From Chenopodium formosanum (lineage: Eukaryota > Streptophyta > Magnoliopsida > Caryophyllales > Amaranthaceae), in the NCBI GenBank assembly GCA_024500155.1, contig CM044865.1, positions 33,931,501 to 33,995,500 of the forward strand: a stretch of 64,000 bases of DNA, written 5' to 3'. Shown here piece after piece: positions 19,661 to 30,761 of the stretch. The notes beneath the pieces are model-generated. The model saw only the letters and a list, made by a program, of their open reading frames with translations. It did no database searches and was not told where the DNA came from. The stretch's first letter is position 1. Every line of letters starts with the position of its first letter. The translations under genes were made by a program, and so were the position numbers.

Positions 19661-21621
19661 TTTGACCTCCTTCGGTCAGCCTCACTGATGGTTACTTCAG
19701 GAAAGGGTTTGGCCTTTACTGCATCTGTTTGCATCATATTTCCTAAGTTCCTGGTGTCCTGCTTGATCCCTGTCATGGTGGGGCCGCCTGAGGCGAAACT
19801 TCCTGATATCACAGCTACAAAGCCTGAATCAGTGCTATTCCCAACATCTTCCTTGTCTTTTTTCTTATCATTTTTCTGTTTCTTCTCGGATGGGTTTTTA
19901 GTAAGTGTGTATGTGTACTTGGACTTCAATACGTAAGAATTCAACATGCCCTTCTCGGCCAGCTTGTCCAACAACCTCTTCAGGTTGATGGAATCGTTCG
20001 TGTCATGACCCTTATCTTTGTGGTAGTGACAGTACTTGTTCTTGCTCCTGAACTGAGCCGGGCCTCTCAGCGACTGGGGCTTTTCAAACTCGAACTTATC
20101 TTTGATGTTCATCAGGATGGAGTAACAGTCCTTGTTGAACTCATGCTAGGGCTCGTACGTCTTGACTTTCTTTGACCCAGCCTGCTGGCCGTCGACCACC
20201 CAGACTTCTTTCCTCTTGTTTCCTTCTTTCTTTCGGCTAACCGAGTCTTACTGGGAAGGTTGTTTCTTCTCAGCCCCCTTGGCCGGCGCTTCTGATTTTG
20301 TGAGCGAGCAAAAGACCGCCGCCTCAATGTAAGTTTCGGCTTCCCGCAAAACACCTACGTTTGACCGAATCTTTTTTCTTACCAAATCAAACTTAAAACC
20401 ATTATTCCTTAATCCCTAGAGAAATTCAGAGTATGTCATTTTGTCCGGAAGATTATGGATTTGGGCCTTTTCTTGGGTTAAATGTTTGGACATACGAGCG
20501 TAGTCCTTCATTTTTTCCTTGCACAATTGTTGTCAAGTTGAGACTTGTTTTTCTTGGTGGAATGTTGTAGGAGAAATTCCCTACAAAAAGCAAACTGAGG
20601 GTGGTAAAACAATTAATTCACCCGAAAGGAAGGCTATTGAACCAATCCTGCGCCACTCCTTTTAAGGTGGCCGGGAAGCATTTGCACCATGTAGCATCAT
20701 CTACACTTTGCAAGTACATCAGGTTCCTATACGAGGTGATGTGCTCCTCTGGGTTGCTCGTGTCGTCATAGGCTCCCACGAGTACACTCTTCACCTTCAG
20801 CGGCTGAGGAGCAGTTAAAGTATCTTGCGAAAATGGAGGCGGCTTATCTCCAAGAGTCAGGAACCACATCTGCCAATCAATTGGCTGAGGCTGCAAAGGC
20901 TATCCGGCTAGATAAGGAGTTTGAGCGAACGTCTAACCGAAAGGCCCATATTGCCGAAGACTTGGGTACTCGGCTGTAGAATGTCGTTAAGACCCTAAGG
21001 AGGCATATATTGGGGCGGTTGCACTGGAACGGGGGTTTTAGTCCACACAGCTTAACTCCTACTGGAGATGGCTGAATTGATATGCTGAGAAAAAGAATGA
21101 TTAGAGAAATCATCCGACATTTGTTGGAGTTGAGGCCATGTCCGAGTAAGCAGCACGTTTCCGCTGCTTATGCCGGAGATAATCCCTTGCATCCTTCCAC
21201 CGTCAAGATAGCTCGGGCTCTTCTCTTCGAGGCTGCCTTCTCCTTCCCCCAGCCGACTGGGTTTTCGCAAACAGATCAGAGAAATTTGTTCGTGGAACCC
21301 TTGGAGACCTTCTAGTTGGCCGGCAAAATGGGGTGTTCTTAGCGTTTGTTGCATTAGTCGCTTTGTTTTGAGCTTTCTTTGGAGCCCCCTCCCCCTCCTT
21401 CCTAGGAGGCTGCCTAGAGGTAAAGGCTCTGTTGCTCTCAAACTCCTTCCAGAGATTGTTGAGCGCGACCTTCAGAGAGGCTGCGGTAACAGAAGGGTCA
21501 TCGGCCTCTTTAAATAAGGCGGTTAGCGGATCGCTAATAAGGATTGAAGGATTATGTCCTCTACATGGTCGTCCTTGCCTGGACGGGGGCCGGTATTAGA
21601 TGTTTGACCGTCTATTGCCAT
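19661..21621 (-). pseudogene. Gypsy-B gag (broken)
   Basis: Minus strand, probable start at the ATG at 21621 (MAIDGQTSN), 12 bases downstream of the primer site. The capsid part (20900-20620) reads YDDTSNPEEHI, YLQSVDDATWCKCFPATL and AQDWFNSLP, close to Gypsy-C gag. The zinc-knuckle CHYHKDKGHDTNDS near 20031 has Ser in place of the last ligand Cys, which Gypsy-C keeps. Several stops and frame changes break it between 21500 and 20100. Confidence 0.82.
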
Positions 21622-21653
21622 TACGGACGAGTATCCCCATAGACGACTCCAAA

Positions 21654-22191
21654 TGTTTCGGGGTTTTTTGTGATCTCCTAGGATACTGGTCGCGCTCTTC
21701 AGGAAATGAGACATGGACACCTGCAAAATGAACGAATATTCCTTTACCGAAATATTCGCCTCCAACGATCAAGTTAGAGATCGGGAAATAGAAAGTTTAG
21801 AGAGAGAAAGTAGAGAGAAGTTGGAGCTCTTTAATGCACTTTTTTAAGGTTATGTCACCATCCACCCCTCACATCATAAATGATTGGGGTATTTATAGGG
21901 TTGGGAGTGTTTGCCCCTTTAGGGTTTGTACCCTAAAATTCTGTGACATGATTGGCTGCGCAATCAGAGAGTGCCACGTGTCGCTTGGGGGCGCCGCTTT
22001 GTAGCTTTCAATGACGTTCCTTGGGATTTGGTCCCTGATGCAATAAGGGCCCTTTCTCTTGCTGATTTTAGGTGCTTTTTAAGGCATCTGACACACGTCA
22101 TCTTCCCATAGGGAAACGTGTCGCCCTTTGATTAGGCCACGTGTCACTACAGGATTGGACCACATTTTTGGGGTTATTTTTACCCTAAACA
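21654..22191 (-). repeat. Gypsy-B 5' LTR with TATA box and primer site
   Basis: Minus sense: it starts TGTTTAGGGTAAAAATAACC and ends CCCGAAACA. TATAAATA lies at 21897-21890 within CCCTATAAATACCCC. Directly after the LTR is TTTGGAGTCGTCTATGGGGA (about 21653-21634), a degenerate form of the TTGGCGCCGTCTGTGGGGA primer site seen in related elements. Length 538 bp. Confidence 0.85.
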
Positions 22192-22264
22192 ATAATAGTT
22201 ATCCTTGATATATCTAGTAATTGCACTTATCGAAGACATAACTGCTTCGATCTCCCACTTGTCC
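22192..22264 (-). repeat. Copia-1 3' LTR stub and polypurine tract
   Basis: The purine tract GGACAAGTGGGAGA (22264-22251, minus sense) precedes TGTCTTCGATAAGTGCAATT, which matches the start of the Copia-2 5' LTR at 45922. The LTR breaks off at 22192 where Gypsy-B begins. A 12-base gap separates the tract from TG, longer than is usual for Copia. Confidence 0.75.
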
Positions 22265-23199
22265 AAGACAAGTGCGCAATATTAAAATTCCTTAAGTCAA
22301 TGTGTATTGATTTGATAATATGATTGCATCTCATGTCGTGATCATATTAATCTTAAAATCTTTTCTTGAAATCTAAGTTAGAATTACAAAACAAATGATT
22401 ACTATATAATCCATTTGAGCACGGCCATGCATTTTCTTAATTCTCCCTCTTCAAGAGGCCAAGACACATTCCTAATTAAATAGGTAGACTCATTCCAATC
22501 TTGTGGCAACTAAGGCTCCCATTCAACTCATGAAGTAACCAGGAAACACCCTTTATAATCTCCAGTTACGAGTAGACGTTTGAGTGTACACAATTTTATC
22601 AATTATTGAATAGTATCAATGTTTCACTCATGTCAAAGGAATCCACTAATATATCCGGAAGCTCTACACTTGACTTCAAAGAATGACTATAGTTCGATCA
22701 TGCATCATTCATGCATACCCATCTGATTGACCGAGCTTCACTACGATCCTATGGCCCATGAAACCGCGCAATCCAATCAATCTTACATGCTAGTCCATTT
22801 ATTGAAATCATTTATGTCCACTTTAATGATTTTGAACTAGGAACTTAAATAAATCTTCATCCGTTTTTTTTAGTTGACAGGTTTTGACTTTAGCTTTATT
22901 AACACACCTCCTTTTCATCGTGTTTTGTGCTTTATGCATAATGAAAAATATAGTCATTTAGGTTCTTGTTAGATTCGTCACATTATATACTTTCAAAGTA
23001 TCAACTTTTATAAATTTTTTTATCGATAATTAAAGATATTAATGATTGCATAAGTGTATTGGAAAATGTGACTAAAGAAACGTGTTAATAACTAAAAAAA
23101 CGGAGGAAATATATGAATTTTGTTCACCTGTGGGGTTTTATTCACCGGGTCTATGACCTGATGAGCCCATCAATTCATAATTAATTTGGACATTTTATT
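22265..23199 (-). other. Copia-1 long 3' untranslated region
   Basis: Non-coding and highly similar to Copia-2 63700-64000 (shared AGTGGACATAAATGATTTCA and TGCATGAATGATGCATGATC). Conservation of this part in two otherwise decayed copies suggests it belongs to the family. No gene is seen. Confidence 0.7.
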
Positions 23200-24440
23200 T
23201 AATTTCAAAAACCATAATTAAATAAGACTGAAACTTTGTTTCAAATGATAAACATAATTCTGCTAGTTAATGTAATTACTTATGTGATATGTTTTTTCAA
23301 AACATACACAACTTAAATTACATAACTTGCTTCAATCCAAGAACCTTGGTATCAGTCTCATTCCTTGTTTATGGAAGGGGTTTAGTAAGTAGAGTTCATA
23401 AGACATTATCATAAACATAAATTTTGCAACTTCTAAATTTTATAATCATATTCATCTCCATACACTAAGAATTTTCCTTCACTCCTTTCACAAGAAACTT
23501 AGAAATTTCTAATTTGTATCCCAACGTTACATTGGATTTCGATTGAAATCTATCATCACTTGTCCTTAAAACGCACAAATCAAATAGACGAGTATAGTTC
23601 ATGACATGCATGATGCATCCTTTGCAAATTGCATACGGAGCATCACTCAAAACATCGATTTCATCAAACCTTTCTCAAAGCATTTAATCTTTAAGAAATG
23701 TGCCATGCAAGTTACATTGGATTGAAACTCCTTTCAATATAATGTTGAAACCTATAAGAAACTTATCAATATAAGTTTCTTAACCAAGCTCAAACATCCT
23801 TCAAAAACTATCTCTATAGAACTCGAATCCCAAATGTACTCATCATTGTCTTTAAGGTTTTTCATACAAAATGCATTACCCACCACTTGACTCTTCAAGC
23901 AATGACTAATTGCTGTTTATACTAGATCAAGAAGACTATATAGCTCCCACTAAACATCTTGTATACACAAGATCTTTTCTTCATTTTATAAGAACATGAA
24001 ACGATTTTGATTAACTCACAAAATTAAGAGCATTAACTCCATGATGCTTACTTCAATCCATTAATGGATCTTTTATGCATCCTTAGGATAATTGGATTTT
24101 CAAAACCATTTTGATTATATCATATTAAAATATTCTTTCATGAACCATTTAAAGAAAGCTCTTTGAAATCCATCTACCAAATCTCATAAGGTAGAAATCA
24201 CTAAAATATCTTTAATAGATCTTTGCAACATGACTAGTGTAAAGGTTTCAACGTAGTCATAGTCATACAATGAATTAGTTGAATCCTTTAACAAGTCTTT
24301 GCTTTAGTTAGAAAACATTTTTATTTCTTATCCATTTTTCTTATAATGGGTCTCACCCAATTTGGCAAATTAATCAAGTGTCATACACTTTCTTACAGAC
24401 TTAGAATCTATTTCAGATTTTCTGGTTTTCAAACCACTTG
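23200..24440 (-). pseudogene. Copia-1 RT/RNase H remnant
   Basis: Minus strand, read across many stops and frame changes. Landmarks in order: KARLVKGFN (about 24310), YDYVETF, FGRWISKSFL (the MDVKTAFL motif region), SIVFLI-like YVDD region (about 23950), YIWDSS (the YILGI region, about 23840) and APYAICKGCIM (the PYASAVGSIMYAM region, about 23640). Family and order are clear; no domain is functional. Confidence 0.75.
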
Positions 24441-25083
24441 GAGTTATAACTTGTCAAATCACCTTTATTACTTGCATAATTATATCTTCTAAAATCAATA
24501 TTTTGAAACTCTTTGTCAATATGAAATCATATTTCTTTGGCTAAGGGATATATATGTTAGTCATCATAGTGGGTTTTTGATGCAACAATTGAAACTTATA
24601 CAACAACTTTGTTTAGTTTCAATGAGAAACAATAATAGAGGATGTTCACATGGAATGTACTACCTTCGGCACATGGTTATTATTCCCATTACACTTAATG
24701 AGACCACGCGTTGTCATTTATAACATGAGGTGAATCATGCTCATATTGTGGCTTTTATTCGATTATTTCTAGAATTTCTTCAAGATTTTCGAATTCACCG
24801 TTCTTGAACTTTTATGTTTTACGAACTCTTTCGAGATTCTTATACTCCCACTTGCCTTTTAAGGAGGCACATTTAGCATAGGGTGAGCCAACCATGGTTT
24901 GAACAATGTTTGTTTGTTTCTTTTCTCGAACTCTTTCGAGATTTATACTACTCCCACTTGATCTTTTGGAACAATTTTTCTTAAGGGCACCTACTTGAGC
25001 AACAAATATTTTATGCTAAGTATGACTTGTATAGTAGTACCCCGTGCTCTATATAGGAATCAAACGTGCATTAAATGATTTAA
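24441..25083 (-). other. Copia-1 interior, decayed pol
   Basis: This would encode the region upstream of RT in minus sense. I cannot recognise a confident integrase motif. AT-rich, with no open frame. Confidence 0.5.
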
Positions 25084-25092
25084 TAGATCTTT

Positions 25093-26116
25093 GGAAAATT
25101 TGTCAAAAATAACACCACCTTTAAGCGGTCTTTCCTAAATAACACCACCTTTTGATTATTCCACAATAACACCACCTTTGATACACATCTGCCAAAAATA
25201 AAACATGATCGGTTGGTAACCTATTAAGGTTACATGTGACACATGTCAAACTATCATTGGTCAATTTTTTTTTAAAAAAAAAACCTTAGAATTTAAAAAA
25301 TATATAAAAAACTTAAAAAAAAAATAAAAAACTTAAAAAAAAAAAAATCCCTCCCACCACTGCCACCTGCCAGGCAGCCACCAGCGCCGGCACCTGAAAC
25401 ACCTCCCCCGTGCACCCACCGATTTTCAGTTTTTAGCACCCACCGATTCTCCTTGTCGGTGCTTCCAATTCCCTTAAACCTGCGTTGCCCCTAAACCACC
25501 ATAGCACAAACCCCTGCTCAAATAGCCATTGATTTTGGTTCTGATTTTTCAAGGGTTTTGTTCTGAAGATGTGCAGGAAGAAGAATTTGTTAATGGGATC
25601 TTAATGTTGATGGTTATGGTGATGATTTTGAGTCCAATTTAAATTAGTTGATGAAGAATTCGTGGAAGGCAGTGAAGGATTGTGGTGGTTAAGTGGTGAT
25701 GCAGGGGGTAGAGGAGGGGAAATGCCGGCGAGGGGAATTGGTGGTTCTGGGCGCTACAGGGGTGGGAGCGGAGGACAAGGAGGGGGTGTGGGGGCACTAG
25801 GGACGGAGGTTGGCTGGTGCCAATGGTGGTGGTTTTTCTTAGCTGTCGTTAAGGGGAGGAGTTTTCCTTATTTTTAGTTTTTTTTTTCTAGGTTTTTTTA
25901 AAGTTTTTTTAATTCAAGTTTTTTTTTTTTTAAAAAAAAAATTTAACCAATCACACATGTGACATGTGTCATTTGTATCCTGTAAAACAAGTCACAGGTT
26001 TTTTGTTCTATTTTTGGCAGATGTGTATCAAAGGTGGTGTTATTGTGGAATAATCAAAAGGTGGTGTTATTTAGGGAAGACCGCTTAAATGTGGTGTTAT
26101 TTTTGACAAATTTTCC
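25093..26116. mobile_element. Non-autonomous Mutator-like element with 108-bp inverted repeats
   Basis: Inverted repeats 25093-25200 and 26009-26116 start GGAAAATTTGTCAAAAATAA and differ at only a few positions. A 9-bp direct repeat TAGATCTTT flanks it (25084-25092, 26117-26125), which is the Mutator superfamily hallmark. Each repeat contains AATAACACCACCTTT three times. Inside the repeats are A/T homopolymer flanks and a GC-rich core (25346-25870). No transposase is present; the core could be captured host DNA (Pack-MULE type), but I recognise no gene in it. Confidence 0.92.
25346..25870. other. GC-rich core of the Mutator-like element
   Basis: This differs sharply from its AT-rich surroundings. 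The left side has CCCACCGATT twice and the right side is G-rich. A short Gly-rich frame (25662-25877) looks like composition rather than a gene. Origin unknown; capture from a gene is possible. Confidence 0.5.
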
Positions 26117-26125
26117 TAGATCTTT

Positions 26126-26580
26126 TATTCCTTACTTTGTAGAAAAACTTTATAAGAACTTTTCTTATCCATATCACATATGAAGCCTTCGCTACATTTT
26201 TTATTTGACATATATAGTTTTGTTTAGTTTTTTAGCTTATCTTAAAAGTATATCCCTGAATAATGGTTGGAAGATGGGTAATTTTCATCCATTATCAAAA
26301 TATATTTCGTATAGATTGATAGCTTCTTCTCATATACACTTCATAAGGTTTTCTTTTGGAGTTTTTTTGTAAAATGATTTCACAATTTTTGGATATTTAT
26401 CAAGGTCTTGGCTTAAATTCTCATTATTACGATCATATCGTGATATTTTTAATGTGTTGCCAAGTAAATGTCTTGACTCAAACTTTCATCATTACAATCA
26501 TATTGTAGTGTATTTATTATCTTGTCAAGTTGATTCTGAACTTCATACTAGACCGTTTGAACTTTTCAAACTTTCACACT
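26126..26580 (-). other. Copia-1 interior between nested insertions
   Basis: AT-rich decayed Copia sequence between the Mutator-like element and CACTA-1. No gene is seen. Confidence 0.55.
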
Positions 26581-26642
26581 TATCACTAGTAGAAAATATC
26601 AAAAAGGTACCCCCTTATTGCCACCGGTTCAGTCCAAACCGG

Positions 26643-26707
26643 TGACAAGGGAATAATCGCGTCGTCTAACAACTATACCTAGATCAAATTGGCGCCGTTG
26701 CCGGGGA
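26643..26707 (+). repeat. Collapsed 5' LTR and primer binding site
   Basis: Only about 44-47 bases of LTR precede the primer site. They match the first bases of the 3' LTR at 28352 (GGGAATAA.CGCGTCGTC and CCTAGATCAAAT). The primer site TGGCGCCGTTGCCGGGGA is the type usually assigned to tRNA-Asp in Athila-like elements. The short LTR is explained by a 2.3-kb internal deletion, possibly at an ATCAAAT microhomology (inference). Confidence 0.7.
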
Positions 26708-26803
26708 ACGGCTTCCATTACCGTTATGTTATCTTATTGAGACTAGTCCATTGTATATATTTCTTCTGATTTGTTTTTGTTCTCTTTATTTTGTTTTGGA
26801 AAT

Positions 26804-28354
26804 ATGGCACATTTTTCTTTTCCTCAATATGATGATGAACCTTTTTATGTCTACTTCCATAGACTTGTGGGGTTTTTTAACTATAATGGTTGTAATCCTT
26901 GTGAAGCTTGTGAGATTTGTTACTATGGCATGAATGAAAAAACGAGATATGAAGTTGAAAGTAGGTTTAATGGCGAATTTCAAGCATTATCGGTTCATAG
27001 TGCTTGGAGCTTTTTTGTACGGTTTGCTAAGGAAGTACGCAATAGGGCATGTAATGTTGCTAATTTTGATTCTCAATGTGATAATGGTTTTATTAGTGTC
27101 ATGCATCCCCAGGATTTGTCTTGTGATCCTATTTGTGAACCTAGTACAAGTGATTTCAACTCTCTATCTCCTATTGTTGATGATGAATCTCATTTGCTTG
27201 TTTATACCCCCTCTCCCCAATATGATGATGCTCATGTTTATAATGTGAATGATCCTCCCTCCTCATCTTCTTGTTCTTACATGGCTTCAAATGATTTCCC
27301 TTATGCTTCTAATGAGTCCTTTTATGAGGGTAATTCTATGGAAAGTTTGAAGGAAGAGAAGATAATGAAGATAATGGAGATGATGGAGAGGTATAACGAG
27401 ATGAGGGAAGTTGAGAATAGGGAGACGGAAGCTAGAATGAAGATGCTTGAGAGCCAAATTCTCCAACTAGCCAACTCTCAAGAAAATGCCTTTCCTTCTT
27501 CTTCTCTTCCCCATATGAGTGAGGATCCCATTAGAGAGCATTCGAGTGATGGTGAAGGAGTTGAAAATGAAAAGAGTGTTGATTTTGAAAATCCTAATCC
27601 TTCTTCCCATCTTGATGAGTCTCAAGTGTATGTTTGTGACCCTTCAATCTATGAGTATATAGACTCTTTTGAGGTAATGTCCCACATATTTTTCGAGAGT
27701 CATATGAGGACTTATAGATTATTGGATGATTTCATCGAGAATGCTTCTAGGGACTTAGATGAGTTTGAGATGAATCTACCTCCATTCATGCACAATTTTG
27801 GGACCTTGGGTTTTGAGATAGTTGAAGGAAAGGTTGTCTATTGTGGTGAAAAGGAGGATAAGGTTGACTCCCTTGGAGTTTTTGAGCTTGAGGGAGGTGT
27901 AGATCGTGAGTGCCCTTCATTTGAGGATGCTATGATTGATTTTCATGCTCTCATTGGCGATGTGAGACCTTTTGGTGAGGGAGTAGCTACCCCTTTTCCC
28001 GTTTCTCATACTCCTTTTTCTCTAAGGTTCGACCACATCCTTCCTTACCCTACTTCTCTCCCTTCCTATCTCAAACAACCTATTGGGAAGCCGCCCTCTA
28101 TGGATGATTTTCATATCTCTCATTCCATCATCATTGAGGAAGAGAGGAATTTTGTCAACAAAAAAATATGTGATGAGGATTTGCCTTTTTCCTTTTCTTT
28201 CCACTATTCTTTTCCTTCTTCTACTTCTTATTTTCTTGAGTTTCCTTTCGATCCTTCTTCTTCTTTCTTTTGGCATCTCCCTCTTCACTTGTGTGCAATG
28301 ATTTTGTTGCACGTTCTTATTCCGCCATTTGCCTATCCCAATTTGACAATTTGA
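26804..28354 (+). CDS. Gag-like protein of the TR-GAG element, 516 aa, open
   Basis: This is the longest intact frame in the right-hand two thirds of the window. I chose the ATG at 26804 (MAHFSFPQYDDEPF) over one 33 bases upstream because the family-like sequence starts there. The N-terminal 70 residues (EPFYVYFHRLVGFFNYNGCN, GMNEKTRYEVESRFNGEF, AWSFFVRFAKEV) follow the plant retrotransposon gag pattern. Residues about 185-235 (MKIMEMMERYNEMREVE ... RMKMLESQILQLANSQ) form a likely coiled coil. No zinc-knuckle is seen. The C-terminal half is Ser/Pro/Phe-rich and acidic. The stop codon TGA overlaps the first bases of the 3' LTR. Confidence 0.75.
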   Translation: MAHFSFPQYDDEPFYVYFHRLVGFFNYNGCNPCEACEICYYGMNEKTRYEVESRFNGEFQALSVHSAWSFFVRFAKEVRNRACNVANFDSQCDNGFISVMHPQDLSCDPICEPSTSDFNSLSPIVDDESHLLVYTPSPQYDDAHVYNVNDPPSSSSCSYMASNDFPYASNESFYEGNSMESLKEEKIMKIMEMMERYNEMREVENRETEARMKMLESQILQLANSQENAFPSSSLPHMSEDPIREHSSDGEGVENEKSVDFENPNPSSHLDESQVYVCDPSIYEYIDSFEVMSHIFFESHMRTYRLLDDFIENASRDLDEFEMNLPPFMHNFGTLGFEIVEGKVVYCGEKEDKVDSLGVFELEGGVDRECPSFEDAMIDFHALIGDVRPFGEGVATPFPVSHTPFSLRFDHILPYPTSLPSYLKQPIGKPPSMDDFHISHSIIIEEERNFVNKKICDEDLPFSFSFHYSFPSSTSYFLEFPFDPSSSFFWHLPLHLCAMILLHVLIPPFAYPNLTI

Positions 28355-30761
28355 CAAGGGAATAAACGCGTCGTCAATTGTCTATCCCTAGATCAAATAC
28401 AATTTATACAACCTAAACAAACCTAATACGAGTATAAGGCAAGCATAGGGGTCGAACCACAGTGAACGGTAAACACCACCAAATGTTATCGACAATTAAG
28501 CTAGTCCGGAATAGGGGATAAATAAACTAAAGTCTAAAAATGCTAAAACAAGAAATAAAACATTAAGGCACCAAGGGAAATGGGTAGGTGAAGTTGACGC
28601 TTGACCATACAATAACAAAGTAGCATATCAATTGTAAACTAAACATACATGAATATCGAAGTAAAGGGTCCAATCTAGCCGCCTTCCGGGGTCAATTGGC
28701 TTCTCCTAACATAGCCTCTATGTTTCCACATTATAACCATATACTAGGAGGTACTATTAAATAACAATCGATAGTAATGAATCTCAACTAAGTCAACTTC
28801 CGTTACTTGTTAGTAAAGACTCATCTTTGATCAACTAACAATGTGCACTTGCAAGAAAGACCAAAGAATATCAAGCATGCAAAGACTTTAATCACCATTA
28901 ACATAACCCCAACATTAAAAGCATGAACAATTAGCAACTACACCATCCCCACACCCTTGGCTAGATGACTACTCACGAATCATGTTGAAAACAATATCAA
29001 TCATCAAATCAATAAGCATCAACATGATTAATAAGCAAAGAAGAAAAATAAAAGCAAATAAACAAAATCAAGAACAAAGGTAAAGAAAGAGAGTAAGAAA
29101 TCGCTCATTAATTGAAGATGAAGGTCTACAAAGGATTGAACAAGCTCCTTCTTCAAAATCCAAGTTCATTAATGAAGAAAACCTCACTTTCTCTCTCTAC
29201 CAAAGAAGACTAATCCTAACCTAACCTAAAACTAATTAGAGAGAGGAATAGATAGTTATTGAATTCCCCTTCTAATTACCCCAAAATTGGGTATTTATAC
29301 TAAGCTAATAAAACTAGGAAAAGAAAATAAAAATAAAATAAGAAAACTACTATTAAAATAAAGGAAAGAAAATAAGAAAAAGTTAAAAGAAAAGAAAGAA
29401 ATAAAAATAAAAAGAAAAGAAAAATAATAAAAACCAAATCAATTCCCACCCAAAACAATCAGCACCCCGATTTCCCCCTCTTCCCAATTCATGGCTGCTC
29501 TATCTCCATTGAAACGCACCACCATCACCACCGTTCATCAACTATCATCATCAAATCGATGCCGTTCATCTTCATTAAAACCCATGTGTGAAGCTCGTGG
29601 AGCGGTTCGGTCGAACCATGGGTTGGTGCGGCCGAACTACGGGGTTGGTTCGGTCGAACCATGGGTATGTTCGACCACTCCTCTTCGATTAACGAAACCC
29701 ACAAAGTCTCTGACTCGAACTTCGACCGAACTTCTCAATGGGTTTGCCCGAACCCGATTGAAATCGAATTTGCTCTGATTTGGTGTTGTTGCTGTGCGAA
29801 TTGGTGATGATATGGCGCAATTGCTGCTGTAATTGATGTTGGTGGTGGCTGCTCTATTGCGCGGTGGTGGTAAGGTGGGATGCGGAGAGGGAGTACTTTC
29901 GCTGGTGGCTTTGATTTGCTGCTGTTTTGTGCTGATTTTGGTGATGTTGGTTGTGATGCGAAGGACGATAGCAGGTCGCAGGCTGCTGCTATATATGGAG
30001 GAGATGGTAGCTGGCGATTTTGGCGGCTGACGGTGGCTGGTTTGGAGGTAATGGCTGCTGTGGGTTGCGTGAGGTGGAGCAGGGGTTGTGCTGCTACCGT
30101 TGCTATTATTGTTGTTGTTGTTGTTGTGGCTGGTGGTGGTTGTGAGTTGCGAGGTGAGGGTGGTGCGTAGGCAAATTGGAGAATTGGGCGTGGCTGATTG
30201 GTGTGGTGAAGGGTAAAGTGAAATGTGGGGTGTAGGATATGGGGCAGCAGCAAGGCAAGAAGCAAAGGAGTTAAGCAAAGATGTGTTGGATTTTACTTGT
30301 TAGATTGAACCTTAACTTTGGACCTTCAAATATAACTTTGACTTGAGACACATTCCTCGTCTCGGACACAAACCTACACAAACAAAACCGAAGGAAGGAA
30401 TTGGGAAAAAGAATAAGAATAAAATAAAATGAAAATAAATAAAGAACGAAATAAAACAAAACCAAGACAAATAAAATAAGATAAATAAAATAGAAATAAA
30501 TAAAATAAAATAGAAAATAAGAGACATAAAACTAAACTAAAAATAATTAAAACTACGCAAGCAAATAAAATAAAATAAAAATAGGAAAATAGACTAAAAC
30601 TAATAAAATAAAGAAAATAAACTAAAACACGCCAAAATTACCAACATACACTAGAAACTTTATTAAAGAGAAAACAAGAGAATAAAAGGAAAAATAAGGG
30701 AAAACAAACACGAAAATAACCTAAACACTACCCCTAGGAGTGACATAAATGTCACTTATCA
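28352..30761 (+). repeat. 3' LTR of the TR-GAG element (2410 bp)
   Basis: It starts TGACAAGGGAATAAACGCGT and ends CACTTATCA. It holds a GGGGTCGAACCACAGTGAAC phrase (28448) common in plant LTRs of this type (memory), three tandem GGTTCGGTCGAACCATGGG-like units (29604-29665), a GTT/GGT-rich section (29830-30170), and A-rich sequence (30370-30720). Long minus-strand frames in the GGT-rich section are low-complexity and are not called genes. Confidence 0.8.
29604..29665. repeat. Three short near-palindromic tandem units in the TR-GAG LTR
   Basis: GGTTCGGTCGAACCATGGG at 29604-29622 and 29647-29665, with a variant (GGTGCGGCCGAACTACGGG) at 29625-29643. The GGTTCG.CGAACC core is self-complementary. 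Confidence 0.75.

Larger units (their letters stand above)
18091..22191 (-). mobile_element. Gypsy-B: truncated Tat-lineage element
   Basis: In minus sense: 5' LTR (22191-21654), primer site, gag, protease and RT, then an abrupt end inside RT near 18090. Both RNases H, integrase, polypurine tract and an intact 3' LTR are missing. The LTR boundaries TGTTTAGGG...CGAAACA match Gypsy-C. It is inserted 47 bases into the 3' LTR of Copia-1; the flank after its right end is ATAAT. Confidence 0.85.
26643..30761 (+). mobile_element. Gag-only LTR element (TR-GAG type) nested in CACTA-1
   Basis: It begins TGACAAGGGAATAA and ends CACTTATCA, and is flanked by a perfect 5-bp duplication ACCGG (26638-26642, 30762-30766). 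Order: a 5' LTR stub, the primer site TGGCGCCGTTGCCGGGGA (26690), one gag-like frame, and a 2.4 kb 3' LTR. No protease, RT or integrase is present and no polypurine tract is seen before the 3' LTR. Such gag-only elements are known in plants as TR-GAGs and need enzymes in trans. Confidence 0.85.

Noticed and set aside
25662..25877. Gly-rich frame in the Mutator-like element
   Set aside because: G-rich composition, no domain, and partly in the sub-terminal T-rich flank; kept only as a possible captured fragment.
26690..26707. tRNA gene fragment
   Set aside because: TGGCGCCGTTGCCGGGGA is a primer binding site complementary to a tRNA 3' end; no cloverleaf follows. The same applies to TGGTATCAGTTAGCC in the Copia elements.
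29637..30278. Two long overlapping minus-strand frames in the TR-GAG 3' LTR
   Set aside because: Asn/Thr/Pro low-complexity translation of GTT/GGT-rich sequence; two frames open at once is a composition effect.
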